From Marinihelvus sp963695135 (GTDB lineage: Bacteria; Pseudomonadota; Gammaproteobacteria; Xanthomonadales; SZUA-36), in contig CAVOGA010000001.1 of NCBI GenBank assembly GCA_963695135.1, forward strand, positions 558,001-622,000: a stretch of 64,000 bases of DNA, written 5' to 3'. The notes beneath the pieces are model-generated. The model ran no database searches. It was not told the origin of the DNA and worked only from the letters and a program-made list of their open reading frames with translations. Positions within the stretch are counted from its first letter, which is position 1. Every line of letters starts with the position of its first letter. Both the position numbers and the translations under genes were made by a program. Below, piece after piece: positions 38,896 through 47,867 of this stretch.

Positions 38896-41595
38896 TCAGC
38901 TCCCGGCCGAGTCGATGAGCGCCCGCATGTCCGCCGCCTGCTCCGGCCGGCCCGTGCGCTCGTACAGGAGCACCAGTCGCTCGCGCGTCTCCACCAGGCG
39001 CTGGGCGCCGGGCAGCTCCTTTGCCGCGAAGCGCTCGTGGGCGTCGGTGAGCAGGGCTTCTGCTTCGTCCAGCTCACCCAGCTCGAGCAGGGAGCCGCCC
39101 AGGTCACTCTTGAGCTCGGATACGAGCCGGTGGTCTTCGTCGAGCGCCTCCCGGCGGATCGCCAGCATCTCCCGCAGCAGGGGCGCGGCCTCGGCATGGC
39201 GGCCGAGTTTCTGGAAAACCTGGGCTTTCCCGGAGGTTGGGAAGGTGCGGTTGAGGTGGCGCGGGGGCAGGTTGACGGCGTCCTGCATGGCCAGGGATTT
39301 GTCGAAATTTTCGATGGCTTCCTCCTGGTAGCCGGCCTCTGACAGCATGAAGGCGCGGTTGTTGTAAGCCGCGCCCAGGCTGGGGTGCATGTCCCAGCCC
39401 CGCTCGATGATCCCCACGAAGTTCGCATTCGCCTCCAGCGCTTCCTCCTGGCGGCCGGTGCGCAGGAACAGCTGGCTGTAGCTGTTCCAGGTCACCGCCA
39501 GCTCGTAGTGGTCCGGGCCGAGCAACTCCTCTTGCAGGGCGATGACTTCCGCGTAGAGCGGCTCGGCCTCGCTGAAGCGGTCCGAATTGCGCATGAGGCC
39601 GGCGAGCTGTCGCTTGGCCTTGGCCGCCAGTGGATGGCGCCCGTCGTAGAGCCGGTCGAGCACGGCAAGCACCTCGCGCAGCATGGGTTCGGCTTCCTCG
39701 CGCCGGTCCTGGGTACGGTAGAAGCCGGCCAGGTTGTAAACCTGCTCCGCACGGCCGACATCGTCACCCGGGTAGAGCGCTGCAGCGATGTCCAGGGCTT
39801 CCAGGTGGTATGCCTCGGCAGCGTCGAAATTGCCGCGTGTCTCCTCCAGGAAAGCCATGGCGGCCACGGCCGCCAGCACCTCTGCGTGGACAGGGCCATA
39901 GGCCGCCCGGCGGGCTTCCAGGGCGTCCATGAAGGCGGCCTCGGCGGCGTCATAGTCCCCCCGGTTCTGCGCGACGTTTCCAAGGTTGAAGCGGGCGGCG
40001 ATGGTGTCCGGGTGGGCGGCACCGAGGGTTTGCTCCAGTTCGCCCCGGGCTTCTTCCAGCAGGGCTTCGGCCTGGCTTTCCTCGCCGAGCGCGTAATACA
40101 CCTCGCCAAGCACGCGTTTCATGGTGGCGCGCAGCTCCGGCTGGTCAGACAGCTCGTTGTCGATCTGCCGACGACCGGCCTCGAGAAGTTGACGGGCCGT
40201 GACGTCCTCGCCGCGGGCGTTGGACGGGTCCGCCTCGGCAAACAGCCCGGTGACGAAGCGCACCACCTCGTCCGCCTTCTGCTGCTGGAGCAGGGCGGCG
40301 TCGCGTTCCTCGGCCAGGCGATTGACATGGTAGGCGCCGAAAGCAACGAACCCGGCGGCGGCCAGCACGGTGGCGGCCGCTCCGGCCCGGTGCCGGCGCA
40401 CGAACTTGCGTGCCCGGTAGCCCAGGCTGCCCTGGCGGGCGCGTACCGGCACGCCGGTGAGGTGGCGTTCGATGTCCTCGGCGAACTGCTCCGCCGAGGC
40501 ATAGCGCTCCCCGGGCTCGGGACGGATGGCCATGAGGCAGATCGTATCCAGGTCCCCCCGGAGCAGCTGGCGCAGGCGGCCGGCGCCAATGGAGCGGGTC
40601 TGGCTGAGCTGCTCCAGCGTGGCGGGTCCGGGCACGCCGTCTTCCCCGCTGGCCGGCGCCGTGCGCGTGATGATGGCGCTCGGGCGGGGCGCGTTGCCCG
40701 ACAGCACCTGTTCGCGCAGCTCCGTGGGGGTCTTCATGGACTCGAAAGGGCGGCGGCCCGTGAGCAGCTCGTAGAGCACCACGCCCAGGCCGTAGACATC
40801 CGTGGCCGTGGTGATGTCCAGGTTCAAGAGCTGTTCAGGGGCGGCATAGGCCGGCGTGAGGAGCTGGCTGCCGGTGCGGGTTTTCTCGCTGGCCCCTTCG
40901 TCCAGCAGCTTGGCAATGCCGAAATCCAGGAGTTTCACCTGTCCCTCGGTGTTGACCAGGATGTTGCGGGGTTTCAGGTCCCGGTGCACCACCAGGTTGC
41001 GGTGGGCGTGGTGAACGGCCCGGCACACCACCTCGAACAGGCGCAGCCGTTCGGCGATGGACAGGCGCCGTTCGTCGCAGTGTTCGGTGATGGGCAGGCC
41101 GTCGACGTACTCCATGACGAAATAGGGGCGCCCGTCCGGCATGACCCCGCCGTCCAGCAGGCCGGCGATGTTGGGGTGATCCAGGCGGGACAGGATACGA
41201 CGCTCATCTTCGAAACGCTGCACCACCCGTGCGCTGTCCATGCCCCGGCGCATGACCTTGACCGCCACCTGCCGTTCGAAGGCGCCGTCCGCGCGCTCGC
41301 CGAGGAACACGGTGCCCATGCCGCCAACGCCAATGCGTCGCAGCAGGCGGTAGGGACCCAGCTCGCTGCCGGCGAGCTGGCTGTCGAAATCCGCATCGAA
41401 GTCCTCGCCGAGGGAGCCAGCGGCGGCGCCGGCCAGGGTGCCATTGGCCGAGTCGTCGGCATCCAGCAGCGCCAGTACCTCGTCCAGCAGTGCCGGGTCG
41501 TCGCCACAGGCGGCTTCGAGGAAGGCGCGGCGGTCAGCGGCAGGCCGCTCCAGCGCCTGCTCAAAAAGCGTCTGCAGTTTTTGCCAGCGTGTCAC
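38896..41595 (-). CDS. Ser/Thr protein kinase with C-terminal TPR repeats
   Basis: The protein of 899 residues starts with an about 95-residue N-terminal region (TRWQKLQTLFEQALERPAA) and has a complete Hanks-type kinase domain: glycine loop RIGVGGMGTVFLGE, VAVKVMRR lysine, VVHRDLKPRNILV catalytic loop, DFGIAK and APE motif. One membrane helix follows at about residue 430 (GAAATVLAAAGFVAFGAYHV) and then about ten tetratricopeptide repeats to the end, presumably periplasmic. I use a GTG at 41595, since the longer in-frame ATG adds unrelated residues and the truncated copy of this gene at 49.5-49.7 kb shows the same GTG. It is paired with the ECF sigma gene downstream. Confidence 0.9.
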   Translation of the reverse strand: MTRWQKLQTLFEQALERPAADRRAFLEAACGDDPALLDEVLALLDADDSANGTLAGAAAGSLGEDFDADFDSQLAGSELGPYRLLRRIGVGGMGTVFLGERADGAFERQVAVKVMRRGMDSARVVQRFEDERRILSRLDHPNIAGLLDGGVMPDGRPYFVMEYVDGLPITEHCDERRLSIAERLRLFEVVCRAVHHAHRNLVVHRDLKPRNILVNTEGQVKLLDFGIAKLLDEGASEKTRTGSQLLTPAYAAPEQLLNLDITTATDVYGLGVVLYELLTGRRPFESMKTPTELREQVLSGNAPRPSAIITRTAPASGEDGVPGPATLEQLSQTRSIGAGRLRQLLRGDLDTICLMAIRPEPGERYASAEQFAEDIERHLTGVPVRARQGSLGYRARKFVRRHRAGAAATVLAAAGFVAFGAYHVNRLAEERDAALLQQQKADEVVRFVTGLFAEADPSNARGEDVTARQLLEAGRRQIDNELSDQPELRATMKRVLGEVYYALGEESQAEALLEEARGELEQTLGAAHPDTIAARFNLGNVAQNRGDYDAAEAAFMDALEARRAAYGPVHAEVLAAVAAMAFLEETRGNFDAAEAYHLEALDIAAALYPGDDVGRAEQVYNLAGFYRTQDRREEAEPMLREVLAVLDRLYDGRHPLAAKAKRQLAGLMRNSDRFSEAEPLYAEVIALQEELLGPDHYELAVTWNSYSQLFLRTGRQEEALEANANFVGIIERGWDMHPSLGAAYNNRAFMLSEAGYQEEAIENFDKSLAMQDAVNLPPRHLNRTFPTSGKAQVFQKLGRHAEAAPLLREMLAIRREALDEDHRLVSELKSDLGGSLLELGELDEAEALLTDAHERFAAKELPGAQRLVETRERLVLLYERTGRPEQAADMRALIDSAGS

Positions 41596-41750
41596 TTCTT
41601 CCCCATCCCCCGGTTGGTCCCACCATGCACCACCAGTGTAGCGTGACCGGGCGCAAACGGCAGCACGGGTGCATAAACTGGTCCGACGGGGGCCGCGGAC
41701 CGTATTCCGGGTGCATCCTGTCCGCCCGGGGGCGGGAGTCTGCAACACGC

Positions 41751-41800
41751 AAAAACGCCGGCCCCGGACCGTCCCCCGTGGAACGGTCGCGGGGCCGGCG
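41751..41800 (-). terminator. Terminator downstream of the secreted esterase-like gene
   Basis: CGCCGGCCCCG at 41756-41766 pairs with CGGGGCCGGCG at 41790-41800, continued by GACCGT/ACGGTC. Five T residues follow on the minus strand. The stem begins 12 bases past the gene's stop codon. Confidence 0.82.
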
Positions 41801-41811
41801 GGATGGGCCGC

Positions 41812-44250
41812 TCAGTCCACCAGGTGGACGCGTTTGTTGAAGTTGCCCTTGTGGCCCGCGTCGGCCTCGCCCTCGATCTTGATGCTGTCGTAGAAGCTCG
41901 AATACTCCATGACGAACTCCTCGCTGCGTTTGCTGGGCTGGGTCCAGGCGGCGTTCTCGAACACGTCCAGGTCCTGGGCCAGCAGGTCGGCGCCGCGGCC
42001 TTCACGGAAGCCAATGATCGTGCGCCTGTCGCTGCCGCCGATACCCGGGCGGTTGAAACTCAGGGTCAGGGACGAGATCCACAGCTCGCTCTCGAAGATC
42101 CCGGCGCATGAGCCGAATCCGTCCTGTTCCAGCAGCTCGGTCTCGATGCGCAGCGTCATGTGCAGGGGCACGGACACCGAGCCGGTGGCGTTGCGCCAGA
42201 CCTCGTCGTTTTCCTGCGTGCCGGACACCGTGAAGCGGCTCACGTAGTTGCCGTCCAGGTCAAAGAACGCGATGCGGGTGCGGTGCGTGCAGTCCTTGTC
42301 GGGCACGTTGTAGCGGTAGCGCAGGTTGTAGGAGGCGGTCACGCGCTGGTTGTTCTCGCGGCAGCTGTCGGGCGCGCGCGGGCCGGAGTAGCCAATGTAG
42401 TAGCTGGCGCCGATCGACCCGGACTCCATCAAGTCCAAAGCCCTGGCCTGGCAGTGCTCCGAGCCCCAGAACCAGGGCTGGAAGGTGACGTTGCCCTTGT
42501 CGCACTCGGAGGAATCCCAGGCGATCTTGTCACCGGTGGCGCAGTAGGGGAACCAGTCGGCCCGCGCGCCTTCGCCGTCGCGCCAGCGGTTTCCGGCGAG
42601 GCCGTCCGTGTACAGGCCGCCGTAGTTGTTGTGGTGGTCAATGCGCTGCTTGAACGGATTGGCGCCGGTGGTGCGGTCCTCGCGGATCCACCCCGGAAAC
42701 TCCCAGCGCTCGGGCACGCCGAGGCCGTTAAAGCCGCTGCCGGTGTAAACCGCGACCTCGTCGTTGCGGAAGGTAATGCCCACCAGGTTGTTGGACAGCT
42801 TCTCGATGTAGCCCAGGCGGCCAAGCCGGCCGGGCCGGATGTCGGACCGCGAATCGATATCCACTCTGGTGCGGCCGGGCTGGGCGAAGGCGTAGAAGTC
42901 CACGTCGCGGAATTCTGGTTCGTCCGCGACCAGGGCCACGGCGTGGGAGCCCTTGCTGTGGCCGTAAACGCGGATGTCCTCGGCGCCGTTGCGGCGCAGG
43001 CCCCGCAGCAGGTGCATCAGGGACTGGCGGGCGTCGATGACGCCCTGGTCGTACTTGGCGCCGTCCAGGTCCTGCAGGTCGTTGTCTGCCTCCCGGGCAT
43101 CCTCGTACTGCAGGGATATGTGCCCCCGGTCGTTGTCGCTGTTGAAGATGTGGTTGAACTGCTTCCAGGCCCCGAACTCCGCGTTGGTGCCGGGCACGAA
43201 CACGTCCACGTTGCCCCAGCAGCCCAGGGGCAGCGCCACGCGCAGCTGTTGCGCGATGCAGACCTCGACTTCCGCGTCGCTGTCGAGGCTGGTGCACACG
43301 TTCGGATTGTCCTTGTCCAGCTCGTCCTGGCTCAAGTTGGCGATCACCGCGCCCACGTGGTCGCAGGCCTGGGTTGCGACCCTGCCGGTGGCACCGAAGG
43401 CCTCACCGTCAGAAAGCCGGAACAGGTTGAAATTGCGGCGGAAGTCACCGAATGGCGGCTGCTGGTAGACCAGGTCCAGTTCGGCCCGGTCGAAGCCCTC
43501 CTCGGGCTGGCGCGTGAAGTCCCGGTCCAGGTTCAGGCTGCCGGCCGGGGTGGGCTCAACGGGGAAGGTCGGGCACTCGCGGCAGTAGCCGAGAAACTGG
43601 TTCAGGGGAATGCTCAGCGCGTCTTCCGGCGCCGAACCCAGCGCCCAGCGGGGCTGACCGTCAGCGTCGTAGTAGTACACGAGGGCCGTGACGGTTTTAT
43701 CCATGTGCGCCATCGTGAAGCCGTAGCCCGAGTTGCCAAGGCCGCCGTACCAGATGCCGCCATAGTAGGGATCGGTGCCAGGTTCGGCCCCGAAGTCCAG
43801 CAGTTCCGTACACCAGGTGCCCGTGTCCGCGCCGATGCGCCAGGTGAATTCGGACGGCTGGCGGGCATCGCCGCGAAACACGCCGTCGTTGCAGGCCGGG
43901 GCTGTAAGGCCCTGGGTGAAATCCAGCATGAAATCGCCATCGAAGTCAGGGTCGGCGACGGCCTGGGGATTGCCGGCCGTGTCGTAGGTGAAGCGCAGGA
44001 AGTCCCCCTGCAGCACGCCGTCACGCATGGCGCCGGTACCCAGGTACCACTCCGGGTCCCCGCGTCGATCAAAGGTGTAGAAGTAAAGAATCCACAGGTC
44101 CCCATCCTTGTGCAGCTCAAAGCCGTGGCCGTCGCGGCTGCGGTCGTAACCCAGGCCGAGCATGACCTCCTCGGCGATGGCGGTGGTGGTGAGCCAGGGG
44201 CCCACGAGCACCGTCAGTGTCATCAGTAGCATTCTGCAAAATCGATTCAT
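41812..44250 (-). CDS. Large secreted protein with an esterase/lipase-type GHSKG motif
   Basis: The 812-residue protein has a signal peptide (MLLMTLTVLVGPWLTTTAIA). Its first 230 residues form two similar blocks with Gly-Tyr and Trp-rich stretches (DLWILYFYTFDRRGDPEWYL and TALVYYYDADGQPRWALG), resembling a tandem beta repeat. A hydrolase-like middle part has IRVYGHSKGSHAVALVAD around residue 430, a GxSxG nucleophile elbow, with a later HHN as a possible histidine. The last 200 residues are beta-rich. I do not recognise the family; a secreted lipase or esterase is the best guess. It is in one intact frame. Confidence 0.6.
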   Translation of the reverse strand: MNRFCRMLLMTLTVLVGPWLTTTAIAEEVMLGLGYDRSRDGHGFELHKDGDLWILYFYTFDRRGDPEWYLGTGAMRDGVLQGDFLRFTYDTAGNPQAVADPDFDGDFMLDFTQGLTAPACNDGVFRGDARQPSEFTWRIGADTGTWCTELLDFGAEPGTDPYYGGIWYGGLGNSGYGFTMAHMDKTVTALVYYYDADGQPRWALGSAPEDALSIPLNQFLGYCRECPTFPVEPTPAGSLNLDRDFTRQPEEGFDRAELDLVYQQPPFGDFRRNFNLFRLSDGEAFGATGRVATQACDHVGAVIANLSQDELDKDNPNVCTSLDSDAEVEVCIAQQLRVALPLGCWGNVDVFVPGTNAEFGAWKQFNHIFNSDNDRGHISLQYEDAREADNDLQDLDGAKYDQGVIDARQSLMHLLRGLRRNGAEDIRVYGHSKGSHAVALVADEPEFRDVDFYAFAQPGRTRVDIDSRSDIRPGRLGRLGYIEKLSNNLVGITFRNDEVAVYTGSGFNGLGVPERWEFPGWIREDRTTGANPFKQRIDHHNNYGGLYTDGLAGNRWRDGEGARADWFPYCATGDKIAWDSSECDKGNVTFQPWFWGSEHCQARALDLMESGSIGASYYIGYSGPRAPDSCRENNQRVTASYNLRYRYNVPDKDCTHRTRIAFFDLDGNYVSRFTVSGTQENDEVWRNATGSVSVPLHMTLRIETELLEQDGFGSCAGIFESELWISSLTLSFNRPGIGGSDRRTIIGFREGRGADLLAQDLDVFENAAWTQPSKRSEEFVMEYSSFYDSIKIEGEADAGHKGNFNKRVHLVD

Positions 44251-44633
44251 GTCCTAACTCCCTTGGCATCATCCGGCGCGAACGCACACGCCCTTGACGA
44301 TGAATGCAGGAAAGGAGACTGAATCGGGTCAGGCCGGGGACCGCGTGCCGCTCTGGCCCGGGAACCGTAAAGTCGACCTGAGACAGGAATAGCTGGTCAG
44401 TAACGCAACAGCTCCGGCCATTGCAAGGGCGATGGGCGCCGCACCGCGGGTAACTTCAACCGTGAGTCCGGCGACTGCAAATATTCCACCACCCACCTTT
44501 CCGCTGAGGACTGATGAATATATATTCAGGATCGTGAATCAAATTGACATTCCGGGACTACAAAACAGACTGATTACCCAGGTTCAGGATTCCACCAACA
44601 TTCACTCCGGATTTACGCTTAACAAGGTCAAAT
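44251..44633. other. Intergenic region with a permease relic
   Basis: The 383 bases between two divergent exported-protein genes contain one decayed gene piece (44329-44520, minus strand). The rest, including the AT-rich stretch 44521-44633 before the next gene, shows only promoter-like sequence. Confidence 0.55.
44329..44520 (-). pseudogene. Fragment of an APC-family amino acid permease
   Basis: The minus strand encodes VGGGIFAVAGLTVEVTRGAA followed by LAMAGAVALLTSYSCLRSTL and RFPGQSGT, then a stop at 44329-44331. This is the TM1-TM2 region of APC permeases, where GGGIF-type and YPSxGGT-type motifs occur in this order. The start and more than 80 percent of the family length are missing. It is a relic left between two functional-looking genes. 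Confidence 0.6.
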
Positions 44634-47285
44634 ATGTACACACAATTTAATGATGCACTTCATTTCCCTGGACGCCGGGCATCAAGCAGCTGGTACTTTG
44701 TCTTGTGCCTGATTGGCCTGTCGGCGGCGCTTCTCATCTTGCCGGCACCCGCTTTCGCACAACCAGGCACCAGCGCTGATACTCAGCCCGCAGATCCCGC
44801 TCCACCGGCGCTGAACCAGTCGTCCGAGATCAACATAGACGCCAGACCGTTTCCGCGCGATTTCACCCAGAACGGCACCGAATTCAGTATTTACCAACCT
44901 CAGTACGGGAGTTGGCAGGGTAATGTGTTGAAGGGACGTTTTGTGATGGCAGTCAAGACGGGAACACACACCGACAAGGACGGCAAAACGGTGGATGATA
45001 TGGCTTATGGTGTGGTCTGGTTTACCGCCCGTAGCCAGGTGGACAAGGCAGCCAGGGCAGTTGTATTGACCGATTTCGATTTAACCAGGGTGAGTTTTCC
45101 CACCGAAACTTCCCAACAGGATCACTACCTCTCACTGGTCAAAGCGCAGATTCCCGGCAGCGGCACCATGACCGTGTCGCTTGATCAACTGGAGGCTGCG
45201 TTGGCGATTGGAGCGGTGGACAACGCTGGTCAATCGTTTGAAGTTGACAACACACCTCCCGATATCATTTTTGCCGCCAGCCCATCTCTGCTTGTGCTGG
45301 TGCAGGGTAAACCCGTGCTGCGAGATACCGGCCATGGCGCAGTAAAACGTATCGTCAACTCGCGATCGCTGTTGCTGGAACATCACGGATCCTACTTCAC
45401 CTACTTCGCGGACCATTGGGCCCGGGCATCCTCGCTGCAAGGCCCCTGGGCAGCAAGCGATGACATTGACCGTGATTTAACCGAGTCCATGCAACAGGCC
45501 GTCTCCGAAAAGCTGGTCGACACCCTGGCCAACCCACCTGAAGAATTGCAAAAACTGTTCGCGGATGGTGGCTTTCCTGAAATCTATGTGCGCACCTCAC
45601 CAGCTGAACTCATCACCACACAAGGCACGCCTGCTTTCGCTGACATTCCGGGCACTCATCTCAGCTACGTTGAGAACACCGGCGCTGATGTTTTCGTCGA
45701 TACGGCGGATGATCATGAATGGTACGTTCTGGTTTCGGGAAGATGGTTTAGCGCACCCGGCAGCAAGGGGCCCTGGAGCCATGTTGAGGCCGACAAATTG
45801 CCCCCGGACTTCAGCAAAATTCCCGCCGACAACCCCAAGAGTGGCGCATTGGCTTCCATTCCGGGCACTCCCGAAGCACAGGAGTCCCTGATTGCAAACA
45901 GCATTCCCCAGACCGCCACAGTTTCCAGGAGCAAGGCCACACTAACCGTTGACTATGATGGCGCTCCCCAGTTGGCGCCTATAAACGGCACCGCACTGCA
46001 ATACGTTGAAAACACGGCCGTTCCGGTTATCCAGGTTCCGGATGGTGCTTATTACGCGGTGGACAAGGGTATCTGGTTTACGTCAGCGAAAACTGAAGGC
46101 CCCTGGAATGTCGCGACATCCGTTCCAAGCGAAATTTATGGTATCCCCAGCAGTTCGCCACTGCACTACGTCACCTATGTGCAGGTCTATGGCACCGATG
46201 AAGACAATGTGTATGTGGGATACACACCGGGATACTACGGTACCGTGGTCAATAACAACGTTGTGGTTTATGGCACGGGTTACCCCTGCAGACCTTGGAT
46301 CGGAAGTTTTTGGTACGGATGTCCGCTGACCTACGGAATGGGCGCCTACTTCGGCTGGAACCCCTGGGTAGGCTGGACATTCGGCTGGGGCTGGGGATGG
46401 TACGCCGGATGGTACGGTGCGTATAGCCCCTGGTGGGGCCCATGGGCAGGTGGTCTGTATCGCTATGGCTGGTGGGCTGGAGGCGCGGCCGCCTGGAACG
46501 TATACGGCCATTGGGGCAACAATGTTGTACGCGGCACCGCTGCAGCCTGGGCCAATCCCTGGACCGGAAATTATGGGCGCGCTGGACGGGGGGGATACTA
46601 CAATCAAGTCACCGGTGGACGTGGCGCCGGACGGGCGGGCATCAACACCAACATCTATACAGGGACAACCCGCGCGGGAGCACAGGGCGTGCGCTACAAC
46701 CCTGAAACCGGGCGCGCAAGCGGCGGCGAGCGGACAATCGCGGCAAACCCCTACTCGGATCGTGTGGGTACGCAAGGTAGTAATACCAGCGTCAATACAC
46801 GCGACGGCCAGATTACGCAAAGAACCGGTGCTGCCGGAGCAGGGCCAGGCGGAGCGGCAGGTGCTGAGGCCTTCAGAACCACTGGCAGCAGCGGTACCGC
46901 CGAGGGAATCGGCGGATTCCACTACAACGCTGATACAGGCGCTCTGGGACATGGCGGTGTGGCCAACGTCAATGGCAACCTGTATGCAGGACAGGATGGC
47001 AACGTCTACCGCCATGGTGACGATGGCTGGAGCCAGGTGAATGGCTCCGGGAGTTCAGGCAATTTTGGCTTTCAGATGGGTGGCCTGAACAATGATCGAT
47101 TTGCCAATAGCAGAGGCGACGACCGAATTTCCGGAGGATTCGGTGGAGGTGGATTCGGTGGTGACGGATTCGGCGGTGGTGGGTTCAGGAGCGGTGGATT
47201 TGGCGGTGGTGGATTCAGCAGTGGCGGATTTGGCGGCTTCCGGGGCGGACTGGGGGGCTTTCGAGGTGGAGGCTTCAGGCGTTAG
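44634..47285 (+). CDS. Large exported Gly- and Trp-rich protein
   Basis: The 883-residue protein has a long signal region (YFVLCLIGLSAALLILPAPAF) followed by about 500 residues with repeated beta blocks (GTHLSYVENTGADVFVD, GTALQYVENTAVPVIQV), each about 130 residues apart. A hydrophobic, aromatic segment full of Trp and Gly (VGWTFGWGWGWYAGWYGAYS) follows, and the last 60 residues are a Gly-Phe repeat (GGFGGGGFGGDGFGGGGF). Its codon use is visibly lower in GC than its neighbours. I know similar proteins from proteobacterial genomes under vague names but no function. It may be surface-exposed or self-assembling. The frame is intact. Confidence 0.72.
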   Translation: MYTQFNDALHFPGRRASSSWYFVLCLIGLSAALLILPAPAFAQPGTSADTQPADPAPPALNQSSEINIDARPFPRDFTQNGTEFSIYQPQYGSWQGNVLKGRFVMAVKTGTHTDKDGKTVDDMAYGVVWFTARSQVDKAARAVVLTDFDLTRVSFPTETSQQDHYLSLVKAQIPGSGTMTVSLDQLEAALAIGAVDNAGQSFEVDNTPPDIIFAASPSLLVLVQGKPVLRDTGHGAVKRIVNSRSLLLEHHGSYFTYFADHWARASSLQGPWAASDDIDRDLTESMQQAVSEKLVDTLANPPEELQKLFADGGFPEIYVRTSPAELITTQGTPAFADIPGTHLSYVENTGADVFVDTADDHEWYVLVSGRWFSAPGSKGPWSHVEADKLPPDFSKIPADNPKSGALASIPGTPEAQESLIANSIPQTATVSRSKATLTVDYDGAPQLAPINGTALQYVENTAVPVIQVPDGAYYAVDKGIWFTSAKTEGPWNVATSVPSEIYGIPSSSPLHYVTYVQVYGTDEDNVYVGYTPGYYGTVVNNNVVVYGTGYPCRPWIGSFWYGCPLTYGMGAYFGWNPWVGWTFGWGWGWYAGWYGAYSPWWGPWAGGLYRYGWWAGGAAAWNVYGHWGNNVVRGTAAAWANPWTGNYGRAGRGGYYNQVTGGRGAGRAGINTNIYTGTTRAGAQGVRYNPETGRASGGERTIAANPYSDRVGTQGSNTSVNTRDGQITQRTGAAGAGPGGAAGAEAFRTTGSSGTAEGIGGFHYNADTGALGHGGVANVNGNLYAGQDGNVYRHGDDGWSQVNGSGSSGNFGFQMGGLNNDRFANSRGDDRISGGFGGGGFGGDGFGGGGFRSGGFGGGGFSSGGFGGFRGGLGGFRGGGFRR

Positions 47286-47307
47286 TAGTACCCCAATCGG
47301 AGTATTT

Positions 47308-47347
47308 GGGGTCAGAGTAAAAACATCCTGGTTGTTACTCTGACCCC
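47308..47347. repeat. Inverted repeat of the GGGGTCAGAGTAA type
   Basis: GGGGTCAGAGTAA and TTACTCTGACCCC are perfect 13-bp arms around a 14-base spacer. The same core recurs, in altered form, at 49508-49521 and 51253-51266. Such sequences are found repeatedly in gammaproteobacterial genomes near mobile or decayed DNA. Confidence 0.75.
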
Positions 47348-47542
47348 TAATTTGTAGTCGGCTGCGATTTTTCCCTGTTGGTTAAGGCTCAGCGACCTGA
47401 TTGTGGAGTTGTGGGGGCCGAGTTCGAGATCAACGCGCGCCGGACCCTCACTGGTATCGACAGTCACCGGCCGGCCCGAGCAAACTGGGCGAGTTCAACT
47501 GCCTGAAGCGGGTGTTTGCCATGGGAAGCGGGATCGACGACG

Positions 47543-47606
47543 TCGATTCTCGCCCGGTTCTGCCTGGCTGATAAGTTGAAAAGGTTGGGCAGGGTTCCTA
47601 AACGCT
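47543..47606 (+). repeat. Direct repeat, left copy
   Basis: The 64 bases beginning TCGATTCTCGCCCGGTT and ending ACGCT or similar match 49355-49418 at 53 of 64 positions without gaps. The two copies bracket the antiporter gene and about 1.8 kb of DNA. Confidence 0.75.
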
Positions 47607-47867
47607 TTCAAGAAGAGTCTTTTCGACGTCGCCATTGATAAGGGGTTTAGGGTTGGGAGCCCTTTGGTCTGAGTGATCGTATAAGAAGGCGGTTTCTGCT
47701 CCCCATCTGCAGATAGACCCAGCGATAACGGCCTGGGCGGAGAGATTCATCCGGGCTGATATCCAATATACTCGAACCCCAGCATCGAATTGCCCATCGC
47801 ATCGAATACCCTGTAATCGGGATAGCGGTTTCTTTAACCCGCCGATGACACCAGGCTGAAAACTGTT

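Larger units (their letters stand above)
47286..47867. other. Intergenic region with repeats before the antiporter gene
   Basis: The 582 bases contain the hairpin at 47308-47347 and one copy of a 64-base direct repeat at 47543-47606. Translating all frames gives no recognisable gene, although some frames read like decayed protein sequence. Confidence 0.6.

Noticed and set aside
39385..41646. A 753-codon open frame opposite the kinase gene
   Set aside because: The sense strand encodes a complete kinase-TPR protein; the antisense product has no recognisable features.
42160..44229. A 689-codon open frame opposite the secreted esterase-like gene
   Set aside because: No signal peptide or domain; the sense frame has both a signal peptide and a terminator.
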